Assembly (NCBI GenBank): GCA_948146395.1 | Contig: OX411544.1 | Coordinates: 96,087,232-96,151,231, forward strand | Direction of reading: 5' to 3' | Length of the DNA: 64,000 bases | Origin: Fragum whitleyi | Taxonomy: Eukaryota; Mollusca; Bivalvia; Cardiida; Cardiidae | In this document: one piece after another, positions 10,671-18,933 of the stretch | Layout of the letters: each line of letters starts with the position of its first letter | Numbering within the stretch: the first letter of the stretch is position 1 | Position numbers and translations under genes: made by a program | The notes under the pieces: model-generated | The model's database searches: none | Seen by the model: only the letters and a program-made list of their open reading frames with translations | What the model was told of the DNA's origin: nothing

Positions 10671-11980
10671 TTAGTAATCAGTGATAACTTCTCTAAGACT
10701 GTTGATTTCGATTTGATTATCGAATTCAGCGAAAACAATAACGTTGATGACTCTAGCAAGGTTAGATCCAAACTGAAGTTCTATTCTCAAGCCTCCAGTT
10801 TTTATTGGATGCAACTGTCCTTCTTCACTACCTTGATCTGCTGTGAGGTCAAAACCCCAAAGAGCGAAACCAGCATCATATTCCTCTTTTGTTATACCAA
10901 ATGATTTGTCAGCACCAATGGATTTTGTGGCATTGAACAAAGACAGATATGATCTCAGTGTTAATCCATTTGTGAAGTCAGGTTCAAATGGTTTACCATG
11001 AATACTGTGTCCATTGCATGATACGGCTATTTTTCTTACGTTGAAATGAGAAAAGTTGAATGGGTTTGATGTATAAGATCCATTGAAGGCTCCATTTGTT
11101 ACTATTCCAATAAAAACACGTTTTGGTAACTGGCCTTGGAACAAATGATCTTCCACTTTTGATAGAGTACCGTTAGTGATTGAAAATGTTTTGACTTCTA
11201 CTCTACAAATAGGGATTTTCATATTATTCTGTGCAATGAGTTGGTTTAGATTATTTGCAACTACTGGTGACAATTCAACATTTCTAACATGGAAACTTAC
11301 TGATTCAAACTGAATTTTAACTTTGGGTTCACCTGTATGTTGAATAATGCAAAATTCTGGACGTGACTTATTTAATCTTAGTCTGATTTCCACTCCATTG
11401 GGAAGATATTTTTCCTGGAGAAAAACATCTAGATGAAGACGTCCAAATAATTCCACTGTCTTACTTTCTGCAATAGCCGCTATTCGTTGTTTAATCCCTT
11501 CGTTATTTCCGCCGGTTTGAGCATCGTTCATATGTCCTGCTGTGTCTTTAATCCAGAGTTCTCCTGCTCTCAAATGAGTTTTCTTACTTTCTGGACTATA
11601 TGACAAAAGGTTTTCAATGTAGGCTCTGTACGGATAATTATTCGATCCACTGGTTATCAGTTTGTTATTCAGGTATAGATCTATGTTACTGAACATACTA
11701 TGTAAGAAATTATTCACTGGTGCAATGTTAGCAGTATCTGCTAAAGCTGATTCATCTGCTGCTTGGATAATTTTAATTTTACATACAGAAAGGACTGTGA
11801 TAAATCCGTCCAAAACTCTGTTTGAGGTGGTATCATAAATTCTATTGGTGAATCATTTGCAATTGATGCAACAGGAAAATGTTCAACCCACTGAGATTCC
11901 TGCATGCTTGTCATGGTAGGAGGTACTGATAATACATCTATCTCAGTTTTACTACACTCACATGATCCACTTTGCATCAT
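10671..11980 (-). CDS. MCP: Polinton double-jelly-roll major capsid protein (one frame break)
   Basis: This is the hexon-like major capsid protein, long annotated in animal genomes as an F54H12.2-like protein. The N-terminal part (ATG at 11980; a TTG frame opens at 12013) has the family's typical opening VPPTMTSMQ followed by QWVEHFP and PPQTEFWTDL. The C-terminal part (to 10671) includes FLHSMFSNIDLYLN, YPYRAYIENLLSYS and LRLYLSLFNA-type segments seen in this family. The two parts are in different frames. The break lies near 11780 in an AAATTAAAATT stretch and behaves as one missing base in an A-run. The total would be about 435 aa, normal for the family. It is either an assembly error or an inactivating deletion. 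It is followed immediately by the 59-aa gene. Confidence 0.92.
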
Positions 11981-12005
11981 CTTTTTTGGACTTTTTACAA
12001 AAATG

Positions 12006-12386
12006 TTAATCAAAAATGTCTAATGGTCTGGCTGACCTTTTGTTAGTTCGATGTTTCTTTGACGTGATCTTACCACGACGAGATCGAGAATGAGAATGAT
12101 GTGCTTTGCTTGATTTCTTTTCATTTATACTCGATAACAACTTGTTTGTCAAATGTTTCAAGGATTGTTTTCCCCGTGACATGAGAACTTTCTTTGGCTT
12201 TTTACGATGTACTAAAATGTCTTGTGCTATTCCTAATCCTTGTTTAATACCTTCATCTTTTATTGCATGCAGTCCTGATTTCACCATAGGTTTTATTAGT
12301 GGTGTTACTGATCTTAATGCAGATTTAAACAAAGACCCTAAGCCAAAACCATATTGATGTTGAACACCTCTATAAACAGGCACCAT
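12006..12386 (-). CDS. Basic core-like Polinton protein (126 aa)
   Basis: ATG at 12386, five bases after the penton stop. The N-terminal half has a glycine-rich start (YGFGLGSLFKSALRSV) and an amphipathic, helix-like stretch to about residue 60, as in adenovirus pVI/pX-like and other Polinton minor virion proteins. The C-terminal half is very rich in Lys, Arg, Ser and His (residues about 62-120), suited to nucleic-acid binding. It lies between penton and major capsid, the usual site of this small virion protein. The exact relation to adenovirus core or cement proteins is inference. Confidence 0.7.
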   Translation of the reverse strand: MVPVYRGVQHQYGFGLGSLFKSALRSVTPLIKPMVKSGLHAIKDEGIKQGLGIAQDILVHRKKPKKVLMSRGKQSLKHLTNKLLSSINEKKSSKAHHSHSRSRRGKITSKKHRTNKRSARPLDIFD

Positions 12387-12391
12387 GTTTT

Positions 12392-13303
12392 TTATTTTTG
12401 ATTTTCTTTGCGCTTACGAAAATGCAACTTTACTATTGTCTTGTCAATGACAAACTGAAAAGGATGACCAGAATCACCTGTTATATTAATGTGAATGGAA
12501 TCAAAATCTGATTTTGAAACTGGAAAATAATGTGGAGCAATAATTTCATGATTGATATGTTGACTTCCATTATCATTTTCAATGGAATTAGATGTTTTAA
12601 ATGGTACAACTCGAAGTATTGGAACTAATGTATCACCAACAATGGAATATTCAACAATGTCTGAATATACAAATAAATGATTATATCCTGCATCAATGTT
12701 TGGTGAATATTTAAACATTTCAAAAACACTTCGACCTTTGTAAATTGTTTTTCCATCAAACAAAGGATCACCACCAAGTTTTTGAAATAATGATTTATTG
12801 AATTTAATTCCTGTTTTGTTAATATTTCTGAATTCAAACTTTGGGCGTTTTGATGATTCAGAATATCCAACATGAATAGTTGCACTACTATCATGAAGTA
12901 CTTTTCCAATTTCATCATCAATGCATTCATTGACTACATCTAACACATGAGATGGCGAGATGTAAGATCCAGGTGTGAAACGAAATTTGATCGCCCATTT
13001 TGCAGCATGTCCTGTTGAATTAGTTTTAAGGGCAGTGATTTCTAATGGATTAGGTTTTCTTTTATTTTCATCAAATATCTTTTTGTAGATACCAGTATCT
13101 GCCGTGATGATATCAAATCTGGCTTCTTCTTCACTTATATTAAGGAATTGACTTGGTGTTATCAATTGTGCAAGTCCAACTTCCCAATCTTCCTTATCAA
13201 TATGAACAGTTTTAGGTAATTTAACTTTAAAACAACATTGAGTGTTTGTAGGAAAATAGTTCAAAGAACTATCACTAGGCAAAGTTATGTAGAAGGAATT
13301 CAT
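12392..13303 (-). CDS. mCP: Penton-like minor capsid protein (single jelly roll)
   Basis: 303 aa, ATG at 13303. The N-terminal segment (SFYITLPSDSS, FKVKLPKTV, WEVGLAQLITPSQF) is the signature opening of Polinton penton-base-like proteins, which form the five-fold vertices. The frame is complete and of normal length. The start codon overlaps the stop of the upstream membrane-protein gene by four bases (ATGA), so the two are translationally linked. The downstream core-like gene starts five bases after its stop. Confidence 0.9.
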   Translation of the reverse strand: MNSFYITLPSDSSLNYFPTNTQCCFKVKLPKTVHIDKEDWEVGLAQLITPSQFLNISEEEARFDIITADTGIYKKIFDENKRKPNPLEITALKTNSTGHAAKWAIKFRFTPGSYISPSHVLDVVNECIDDEIGKVLHDSSATIHVGYSESSKRPKFEFRNINKTGIKFNKSLFQKLGGDPLFDGKTIYKGRSVFEMFKYSPNIDAGYNHLFVYSDIVEYSIVGDTLVPILRVVPFKTSNSIENDNGSQHINHEIIAPHYFPVSKSDFDSIHINITGDSGHPFQFVIDKTIVKLHFRKRKENQK

Positions 13304-13587
13304 TTTTTGCCATCAATGAAATCAAATGCTGAATGTTTATTCTGTTTTGTGAATTTTAATCCGGGTGATGGTAAAATGTAGCCTAAAGAACTACTGAGAA
13401 GAATTAACCATAATTCACGATTATCACTTTGAATACTAAGATGTACTATAGATGTAGCAATAATGGCATAAATTACTATTATTTGTGATACATAAGTGAA
13501 CTGATTTTTAGGGACACGATTTCCAAAACATGTGAAAGGAGTTGACTGACTGACACTGTCACCTCCAGATTCCAACTGAGATTGCAT
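13300..13587 (-). CDS. Small two-pass membrane protein of Polintons (95 aa)
   Basis: ATG at 13587. Two hydrophobic spans are visible (about residues 33-52, FTYVSQIIVIYAIIATSIVH, and 58-74, ELWLILLSSSLGYILPS). The motif LW..LLSSSLGYILPSPG is recurrent in small proteins encoded beside the penton gene in Polintons and adintoviruses. The function is unknown; a virion inner-membrane or exit role has been suggested for such proteins but is not shown here. It overlaps the penton start by four bases. Confidence 0.75.
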   Translation of the reverse strand: MQSQLESGGDSVSQSTPFTCFGNRVPKNQFTYVSQIIVIYAIIATSIVHLSIQSDNRELWLILLSSSLGYILPSPGLKFTKQNKHSAFDFIDGKK

Positions 13588-13621
13588 GATAATAAATTAT
13601 GTTTTTATAAGTTTTTTCAAA

Positions 13622-14740
13622 TCACGTTAAGTATGATTCTGGTATCCAACTCTGAATTTTTTTAGGATAACCTTTCCAACTGACTTTAATTTCTTTGATT
13701 ATTTTTTTACCTTCACGTCTTGTTCGCTTATCAAGAACTGAATCTATTTCATAAACTTCATCATCTTTTATAAGTTGCAATTCTTGTTCATAAAATGACC
13801 CAAGGATAGGTTCATTTGCTAAATCTTTAATTTTATATGTGATTGGAGATGTTTTTGAATTTACATGAGTGATTTCAAATAATTCTTGTGTCCAATTTGG
13901 AAGATATCCTTTCTCAAATGTATGTTTTGTTTTATTGATACGAACACGATCACCTTTCTTTAATTTTGGTTTCTTTTTCATCTTCTTAATCACTTTTGTT
14001 TCACTTTTTGCATATAAGTTCTCTGAAATTTTTGCTTCATTAGAATGATTAACATCTGATGGATTTGCTTTTATGCTCCAGTGAAAAGTATTGTTATAAT
14101 TATTCACAAAGTTTTGAAGAACATCAATGTATCTTCGTGTTTTTTCATGAGTGAAATATTTCCACATTCTAGTTTTCAACGTACGTTGAAATCTTTCCAC
14201 AATACTTGCTTTAGTCTCTGGATTATCTGTAGTGAAATAATGGATCTTTTTCTTTTTCAAAAACGTTTGGATGTCTTTGTTTTTGAACTCACTTCCTATA
14301 TCTGTTTGTAATGATAGAGGTTTTCGTGATTTAAGGATGGACTGAAATGCATTTATCAATGTTTTTCCCATCTTATTCTTGATAGGTACTACCCATGCAA
14401 ATTTTGAAAAGACATCAATAACACAAAGTAAATATCTAAACCCATTATTTTGATTTGAAAGTTGTTGCATGTCTGCTAAATCAGCTTGCCATTGGTGATC
14501 GATTCCTGCAACATTTGTTTTACGTCTTTTAAATTTTCTTCGAATAGGTTTATGTAAGGTGTATGTTGATTCCCCTTGTAACCATTTTTTAACATCTTGA
14601 CATGATATGGTTTTCCAAGTGGACTTCGCTGCTTTGTATAATTCTTTTATGCTTGAATATGCAACTTTATTTTTATTTAATCCATAATATAATTTTCTTA
14701 ACAGTGCTTCTTTGGACTTACGCTTCAGTATGCCTCCCAT
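13622..14740 (-). CDS. INT: Retroviral-type DDE integrase with C-terminal chromodomain
   Basis: 372 aa, ATG at 14740. The rve core holds the catalytic triad D87 (QADLAD), D147 (QTDIGSEF) and E182 (SIVERF), with the expected 35-residue D-E spacing. Residues about 325-372 (YEIDSVLDKR, KVSWKGYP, SWIPESYL) form a chromodomain, which in other integrases binds modified histones and steers insertion. It catalyses element insertion, making the 6-bp target duplication. The N-terminal 75 residues are basic with no HHCC zinc motif that I can see. The frame is intact. Its first 23 bases overlap the end of the 96-aa gene. Confidence 0.95.
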   Translation of the reverse strand: MGGILKRKSKEALLRKLYYGLNKNKVAYSSIKELYKAAKSTWKTISCQDVKKWLQGESTYTLHKPIRRKFKRRKTNVAGIDHQWQADLADMQQLSNQNNGFRYLLCVIDVFSKFAWVVPIKNKMGKTLINAFQSILKSRKPLSLQTDIGSEFKNKDIQTFLKKKKIHYFTTDNPETKASIVERFQRTLKTRMWKYFTHEKTRRYIDVLQNFVNNYNNTFHWSIKANPSDVNHSNEAKISENLYAKSETKVIKKMKKKPKLKKGDRVRINKTKHTFEKGYLPNWTQELFEITHVNSKTSPITYKIKDLANEPILGSFYEQELQLIKDDEVYEIDSVLDKRTRREGKKIIKEIKVSWKGYPKKIQSWIPESYLT

Positions 14741-15008
14741 GACTGAAGACTTTTAGAAATTGAATCTTTTTTATAGGACTTAAAAGTTGTTGAGTGTAAA
14801 GATCTTTTCTTTTTTCTTTTTCATGAGTCGTGGCATATGGTGACATTTTTCTTAAGTGGCTTAAGGTTCTCTTCTTTATGGTTTTCATTTTGGTTGGAGA
14901 TCTTACTAAACTTCTGGCGGGGGTTTTAAAGGGTGTACTAGAACTTATTTCTGATTCACTAGATTCACTTTCAGGTAGATATTTTTGCATCCACTGCCAT
15001 CTTGACAT
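14718..15008 (-). CDS. Basic/serine-rich small protein upstream of the integrase (96 aa)
   Basis: ATG at 15008. An acidic Ser/Glu patch (residues 12-24) is followed by TPFKTPARSLVRSPTK-type Ser/Thr-Pro sites and a Lys/Arg-rich middle. No domain is recognised. It overlaps the integrase start by 23 bases in another frame, which suggests overlapping translation or a frameshifted integrase extension. The Ser-Pro sites could be phosphorylated, but this is speculation. Confidence 0.5.
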   Translation of the reverse strand: MSRWQWMQKYLPESESSESEISSSTPFKTPARSLVRSPTKMKTIKKRTLSHLRKMSPYATTHEKEKRKDLYTQQLLSPIKKIQFLKVFSHGRHTEA

Positions 15009-15044
15009 GTTTCCGACTACTTCTTGTGGAACATTGCTTTCATG

Positions 15045-15578
15045 TTAAGCTTTAGAGAATACTTCCCAACCTCTAGGTTCAATTCCTTTTCTCTTACGTA
15101 ATGAATCATTTATGAGATCAATGATATTTGAACCTGGGATAGGTTTTCCTTTATATGTTACCATACCTTGATTATCCCATGATATGTTATCATTATCTCT
15201 AAGAATATTTAACAGAAGCTTAGCTTTTCTCTGCATGGTTTTAGGTACACTTTCTAAGATACGATCATGTAATGAAACATTTATTGATTCTGTTCTTGAA
15301 TCCGCTTCTTGATTTTTTGAAGATTGGGGTAATGTTGGATTTTTCACTTTTTCAAATGAATTTTGTAGTTTGAACAATGTTTCTCCATACGTTTGTGCTT
15401 TGTCTGTTTCAGAAATATCAGTTCTTTCTAATGTATTTTTCATATCCTTATAAAGGTGGGAAACATTGGTTACTTGTGGATTTTGTGGTAGAATAGGTTT
15501 ATGACTTTGTTCATCTCTCCATTGCTTCATATCATTCAGTACTTGGAAAGGAACAATGACCATTTTTCTTACTGACAT
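15045..15578 (-). CDS. Conserved Polinton protein of unknown function (177 aa)
   Basis: ATG at 15578. The N-terminal half is predicted helical and polar. The C-terminal half (about residues 105-177) carries a segment often seen in animal Polinton proteins: W..QG.VTYKGKPIPGSNIIDLIND followed by a basic RKRKG and a terminal EPRGWEVF. The pattern is recognisable but no biochemical role is assigned. It sits among the virion genes and is co-oriented with them, 14 bases after the neighbouring 122-aa gene start region, so it is probably a late gene. Confidence 0.7.
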   Translation of the reverse strand: MSVRKMVIVPFQVLNDMKQWRDEQSHKPILPQNPQVTNVSHLYKDMKNTLERTDISETDKAQTYGETLFKLQNSFEKVKNPTLPQSSKNQEADSRTESINVSLHDRILESVPKTMQRKAKLLLNILRDNDNISWDNQGMVTYKGKPIPGSNIIDLINDSLRKRKGIEPRGWEVFSKA

Positions 15579-15592
15579 TTTTTATCCTATGA

Positions 15593-15961
15593 TTATAAAG
15601 CTTTAATTGCACCACCAATCCATCCTATGACAGCTTTACCTAATAATGGTATTAATGCAGACCCTAACAATGGGAGAAATCCACCCTTCTGATTCAAAAT
15701 GCGTTTCTTCTTTTTTACAGACACTGATTTTGAAGCAAGATTTCGAAGATGTTGACGGTTTGAATACAACTTCTTCTTCTGAGCATCTGTTAGGTGTACA
15801 TTGCCTTTTAAAACATTGTGACAACATTCTGATATACATCTTATCACTGGAGATGATAATTCTTTTACTAATTTTTTTCTTAGCTTCGGTGAAGCTTTCA
15901 TTAATGCCATAACCATATGACCATGTTTCCTCATTAAAGGAACTTTTATTTTTTTCACCAT
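15593..15961 (-). CDS. Small basic Polinton virion-like protein with hydrophobic tail (122 aa)
   Basis: ATG at 15961. The middle is Lys/Arg-rich with a Cys/His cluster (CISECCHNVL). The C-terminal 30 residues, after a KKRILNQKGG hinge, are hydrophobic and glycine-rich (GGFLPLLGSALIPLLG...). This basic-then-GGFLP layout recurs in Polintons and resembles small adenovirus core/membrane-lytic peptides. The function is not established. The QKGG site before the tail might be a protease cleavage site (inference). Confidence 0.7.
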   Translation of the reverse strand: MVKKIKVPLMRKHGHMVMALMKASPKLRKKLVKELSSPVIRCISECCHNVLKGNVHLTDAQKKKLYSNRQHLRNLASKSVSVKKKKRILNQKGGFLPLLGSALIPLLGKAVIGWIGGAIKAL

Positions 15962-16021
15962 GTTACCACCTCTTCAGATAAATCATAAATGATAAAGAGC
16001 GTGTAATATCAAAAGTATTTA

Positions 16022-16390
16022 TTAGGTAGAAAATTTTTCTCGTAATGCTGTAAGAGCTATTCTAGCTGAAGAAGATACAGTTCTCATATCCAAAGTTGTT
16101 AAGGGTGAAAAGGGTGCAATTCTATATTTTCTGTTTCTAAGTTTCTGCTGACTTGATTTTGGTATACGTTGTGGTGTAATGAAATCACTGTCATAACTTG
16201 AATCAGAGGTTGAACTTGAGATTGGGGTTGAAAAACGGGCAGATGAATTCGGAGACATAGAACTTGATAAGAATGAAGGTGGAGATATATGCATCGGTGT
16301 TTGTGGTGAATGAATTGATGAAATAGGGGAAACATTTGGTGTAACATTTGTTGATGACATTTTAGAAAAAGGTCTATGTGATCTTCTCAT
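16022..16390 (-). CDS. Serine/proline-rich protein (122 aa)
   Basis: ATG at 16390, 16 bases after the stop of the KSPKK gene. The first 75 residues are low-complexity Ser/Pro/Thr (SPNSSARFSTPISSS type); the last 45 are more ordered and basic. No domain is recognised. Its position in the leftward virion block argues that it is real. Confidence 0.55.
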   Translation of the reverse strand: MRRSHRPFSKMSSTNVTPNVSPISSIHSPQTPMHISPPSFLSSSMSPNSSARFSTPISSSTSDSSYDSDFITPQRIPKSSQQKLRNRKYRIAPFSPLTTLDMRTVSSSARIALTALREKFST

Positions 16391-16406
16391 TGTAATGAAT
16401 CTTTCA

Positions 16407-16948
16407 TCAATCGAGAATTTGTTCTTTGATTTCTTTGGAGAATTTTTTCTTTTTTCTTTTCACAGCGTTTTTCTTTGGAGATTTTCTTTTCACAACTTTT
16501 TTCTTTGGAGATTTTCTTTTCACAGATTTTTTCTTAGGAGATTTCCTTTTTACAACTTTCTTCTTAGGAGATTTTCTTTTAACAGTTTTTTTATCATGAC
16601 CAAATTTTCTTGCAGTTCTTTCTCCATCCCATCTAAGGAGACTTCTAATTATTACACCACCAAGAAAACCACCACCCCCGGTTTCAATATGATTTTACGT
16701 TTAACTTGTTCATTAATGTTTGGATCTGCAAGCTTAGCTACATCATCTCTATGTTTATTCATATATGTAACAGTTTGCTTTGGTAGCTTAATTCTATTTT
16801 CAATGATATTTTGTGCTGCCAAAGAAAACCATTTCAATATTTCCTTTAAACCAGCTTCTATAACGCTTCTCTTTCATACTTGTTTGTCTGTCGACTTAAG
16901 TTCTGTAAAGCATGAATCACTGATGTAGATGTTCTCGGTAAGGCCATG
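16407..16948 (-). CDS. Conserved Polinton protein with KSPKK-repeat tail (two frame breaks)
   Basis: ATG at 16948 (MALPRTSTSVIHAL). The N-terminal 100 residues belong to a family I recognise from animal Polintons (KWFSLAAQNIIENR..., DVAKLADP, IRSLLRWDG). The tail has about five repeats of K(S)PKKK-x-VKR, like the SPKK motifs of histone H1 and sperm histones that bind the DNA minor groove. The frame is broken twice: near 16873-16880 (one base missing after GAAGC) and at a five-G run near 16678-16682. After each break the correct frame continues without stops. TGA at 16409-16407. A role in condensing packaged DNA is plausible inference. An opposite-strand open frame here is only the shadow of the repeats. 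Confidence 0.75.
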
Positions 16949-17004
16949 TTCACTCAATGACTTAGATCAAATGACTGGACTTGAATGATCACAAGTTCAC
17001 CCAT

Positions 17005-17670
17005 TTATACAGGTGAATAAATAATTGGACCTTGATCTTCATTCTTTGTATACCATCTATGAAATATATCAGTTCTTAATCTCAATACTTTTTGAGTTCG
17101 AGAATGAAAATCAATGACCAAATAACCATGAGGCAAGGATGTTGCATCATTGTACGCAGGAATCAAGTGTGGGGCTTGCATTTGATTTGCTAGAGTCTTT
17201 ATTTGGTTATTATCACGTTCATTGCGAAAAAGTATCATGTATCTTGAATTCAAACTAATGGTTCTACTTGATTTTGACTGTGAAAACATGTTTTGTGTTA
17301 TATAGATGATACTTGCATTACGATGATGACCTTTTCTAGTAAACCATAATTTAATTTTCTCTTCATCTTTTTCACCTAACATATCATCAAATATTACCAA
17401 ATGTGGTATAGATGTATCACTTACAATTTCATTTTCATCTTCAGGTATTCCGTCAATGAAAGTAATGAAATCAATTTTTTCTTTCATGATACTGTATGCA
17501 TTTTGCCATTCTTTATAACACAAAGTAATTCTTTTTGGTGCAATGTCAAATAAATCTTCACGATAATCTATCAGTTTATGAACGAATTCTGTTTTACCAC
17601 ATCCACTTGGACCAGAAATGAAAATATTACAAGGATGGTTAAACAAGAGGGAGAGAATATCTATATCCAT
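17005..17670 (-). CDS. ATP: Genome-packaging ATPase (FtsK/HerA, A32-like)
   Basis: 221 aa, ATG at 17670. Walker A GPSGCGKT is at residues 20-27 and Walker B HLVIFDDML at 90-98 (Asp95/Asp96). ITQNMF near residue 125 fits the sensor region. It belongs to the family that pumps DNA into capsids in Polintons, virophages and large DNA viruses. The frame is intact and its length is usual. Between it and the 254-aa gene (17671-17929) lies an A/T homopolymer-rich spacer. Confidence 0.93.
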   Translation of the reverse strand: MDIDILSLLFNHPCNIFISGPSGCGKTEFVHKLIDYREDLFDIAPKRITLCYKEWQNAYSIMKEKIDFITFIDGIPEDENEIVSDTSIPHLVIFDDMLGEKDEEKIKLWFTRKGHHRNASIIYITQNMFSQSKSSRTISLNSRYMILFRNERDNNQIKTLANQMQAPHLIPAYNDATSLPHGYLVIDFHSRTQKVLRLRTDIFHRWYTKNEDQGPIIYSPV

Positions 17671-17929
17671 TTCTTACGTCCTTACCATTCAATGGATAGA
17701 AATAAAATGACAAAGATATATTCATTTTATAACTTTTATTCTTTAACATTTTTGAAACATCATAAAACATTCTTTTACAACATTTTTTTGCAATAACATA
17801 TTTACAATTTCATTTTTTTTCTTAAAAACATTTTTTAAAAAATATTTTCAAAAAAGTTTTTTTGAAAATTCACAACTTACAGTTTTTTAAAAAAAAAACA
17901 AAATCATCAACAAGTTTTTAAACAGTTCG
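17671..17929. other. A/T homopolymer-rich spacer
   Basis: Runs of T and A with small palindromes occur around 17810-17900. No gene is seen. It may hold the promoter of the leftward late genes and the 3' end of the 254-aa gene. Confidence 0.4.
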
Positions 17930-18694
17930 TTAGTCATAATTAAATCCACCTTTAAGTCCACTTATCCATGTCCAATAATGATTCAATATTGATTCGGATA
18001 GTATAATACTTGTCTTTCCTACTTCACGATTTCCTAATTCAAATGGAAAATAAAAAGTGTCACTATCCGGTTTGTAATCCACTTCATTGACAGGAAGCAC
18101 TATACAGGATGAAACTGTGGAGGACACTATTTCTTTGCTAACATCTCTGTCAAATATAATGAATCCCTCTATTGCTTCAACTTCTTCAACAGTAGTTGGA
18201 GTAGTTCGATAATTCACATGATCAATCCATGTCTTTTTATACATCATGTAAAAGTTAAATTGCTTAGCTTTTCTTATAAGTTTCTCAATGAATTCACTAC
18301 ATGTTCTCCCATTCAGCATTGGTGTTTTAAATGTCCACTGATATGTATCTCTATCCCTCCAAAAGTAGAATTTATTAAGTAAGACACTTGTCAACACTTT
18401 TATTTCACTATCGTCGAACTGTGTATCGTTTATCATCTCCTGTATATATTCTCTCATTTTAAACAATTCTATTGCAGGCTGTCCTCTCGTGATTCCATTT
18501 TTCATCTTTCGAATCCACATTGATATACAAACAACTTTCATTCTTTCTTGTATATCTTTATCCATTGTATGATATCCGATGAATATCTTGTAGATCTTTT
18601 CACGTAACTCAATTGGTAGTGGAAGTTGATAAGGCAACATTTTGAAATTTACCGTAGATAAATAGTAAATAATAGATGCCAGAAATGTTATCAT
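17930..18694 (-). CDS. Unknown Polinton protein with F-box-like N-terminal motif (254 aa)
   Basis: ATG at 18694; a second ATG (residue 19) begins MLPYQLPLPIELREKIYKIF. The LPIELREKIYKIF stretch resembles the core LP-x-ELxxKI of F-box helices, but it is short and could be coincidental. Before it is a hydrophobic N-terminus (residues 1-15) that would act as a membrane anchor if the first ATG is used. The rest (FYFWRDRDTYQW, RTCSEFIEKLIRKAK, FPFELGNREVGK) shows no family I know. It lies between ATPase and polymerase. The frame is intact. Confidence 0.65.
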   Translation of the reverse strand: MITFLASIIYYLSTVNFKMLPYQLPLPIELREKIYKIFIGYHTMDKDIQERMKVVCISMWIRKMKNGITRGQPAIELFKMREYIQEMINDTQFDDSEIKVLTSVLLNKFYFWRDRDTYQWTFKTPMLNGRTCSEFIEKLIRKAKQFNFYMMYKKTWIDHVNYRTTPTTVEEVEAIEGFIIFDRDVSKEIVSSTVSSCIVLPVNEVDYKPDSDTFYFPFELGNREVGKTSIILSESILNHYWTWISGLKGGFNYD

Positions 18695-18709
18695 CTTACA
18701 ATTCTTTAA

Positions 18710-18844
18710 TCATTTTTTCTCATTGATAGAATTGTCTATAAGATGTAATAATCGTGAAATCTCTTTTTCTAGTTCATTCCTAATCAGTTTTTGTCTTACA
18801 AAATCATGTGTTAAGTACAATACCAAATGAACTAAAACAAACAT
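18710..18844 (-). CDS. Possible 44-aa single-span protein
   Basis: An open frame with ATG at 18844 ends 16 bases before the 254-aa gene start. The product has a hydrophobic N-terminus (MFVLVHLVLYLTH) and a charged helical C-terminus. It could be a small membrane protein or an upstream frame affecting the 254-aa gene. Support is positional only. Confidence 0.3.
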   Translation of the reverse strand: MFVLVHLVLYLTHDFVRQKLIRNELEKEISRLLHLIDNSINEKK

Positions 18845-18933
18845 TGTTTTCTAAGAGACAAAATCAATATCTTAATGTACAGTGTTCAGCTTGTTCACAA
18901 GAAATGATATCCCTCTAAAAGTTTTTATTGTTT

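Noticed and set aside
16395..16928. Long plus-strand open frame rich in Phe/Arg/Ser
   Set aside because: It is the antisense shadow of the KSPKK repeats, which code on the minus strand in a recognised Polinton family.
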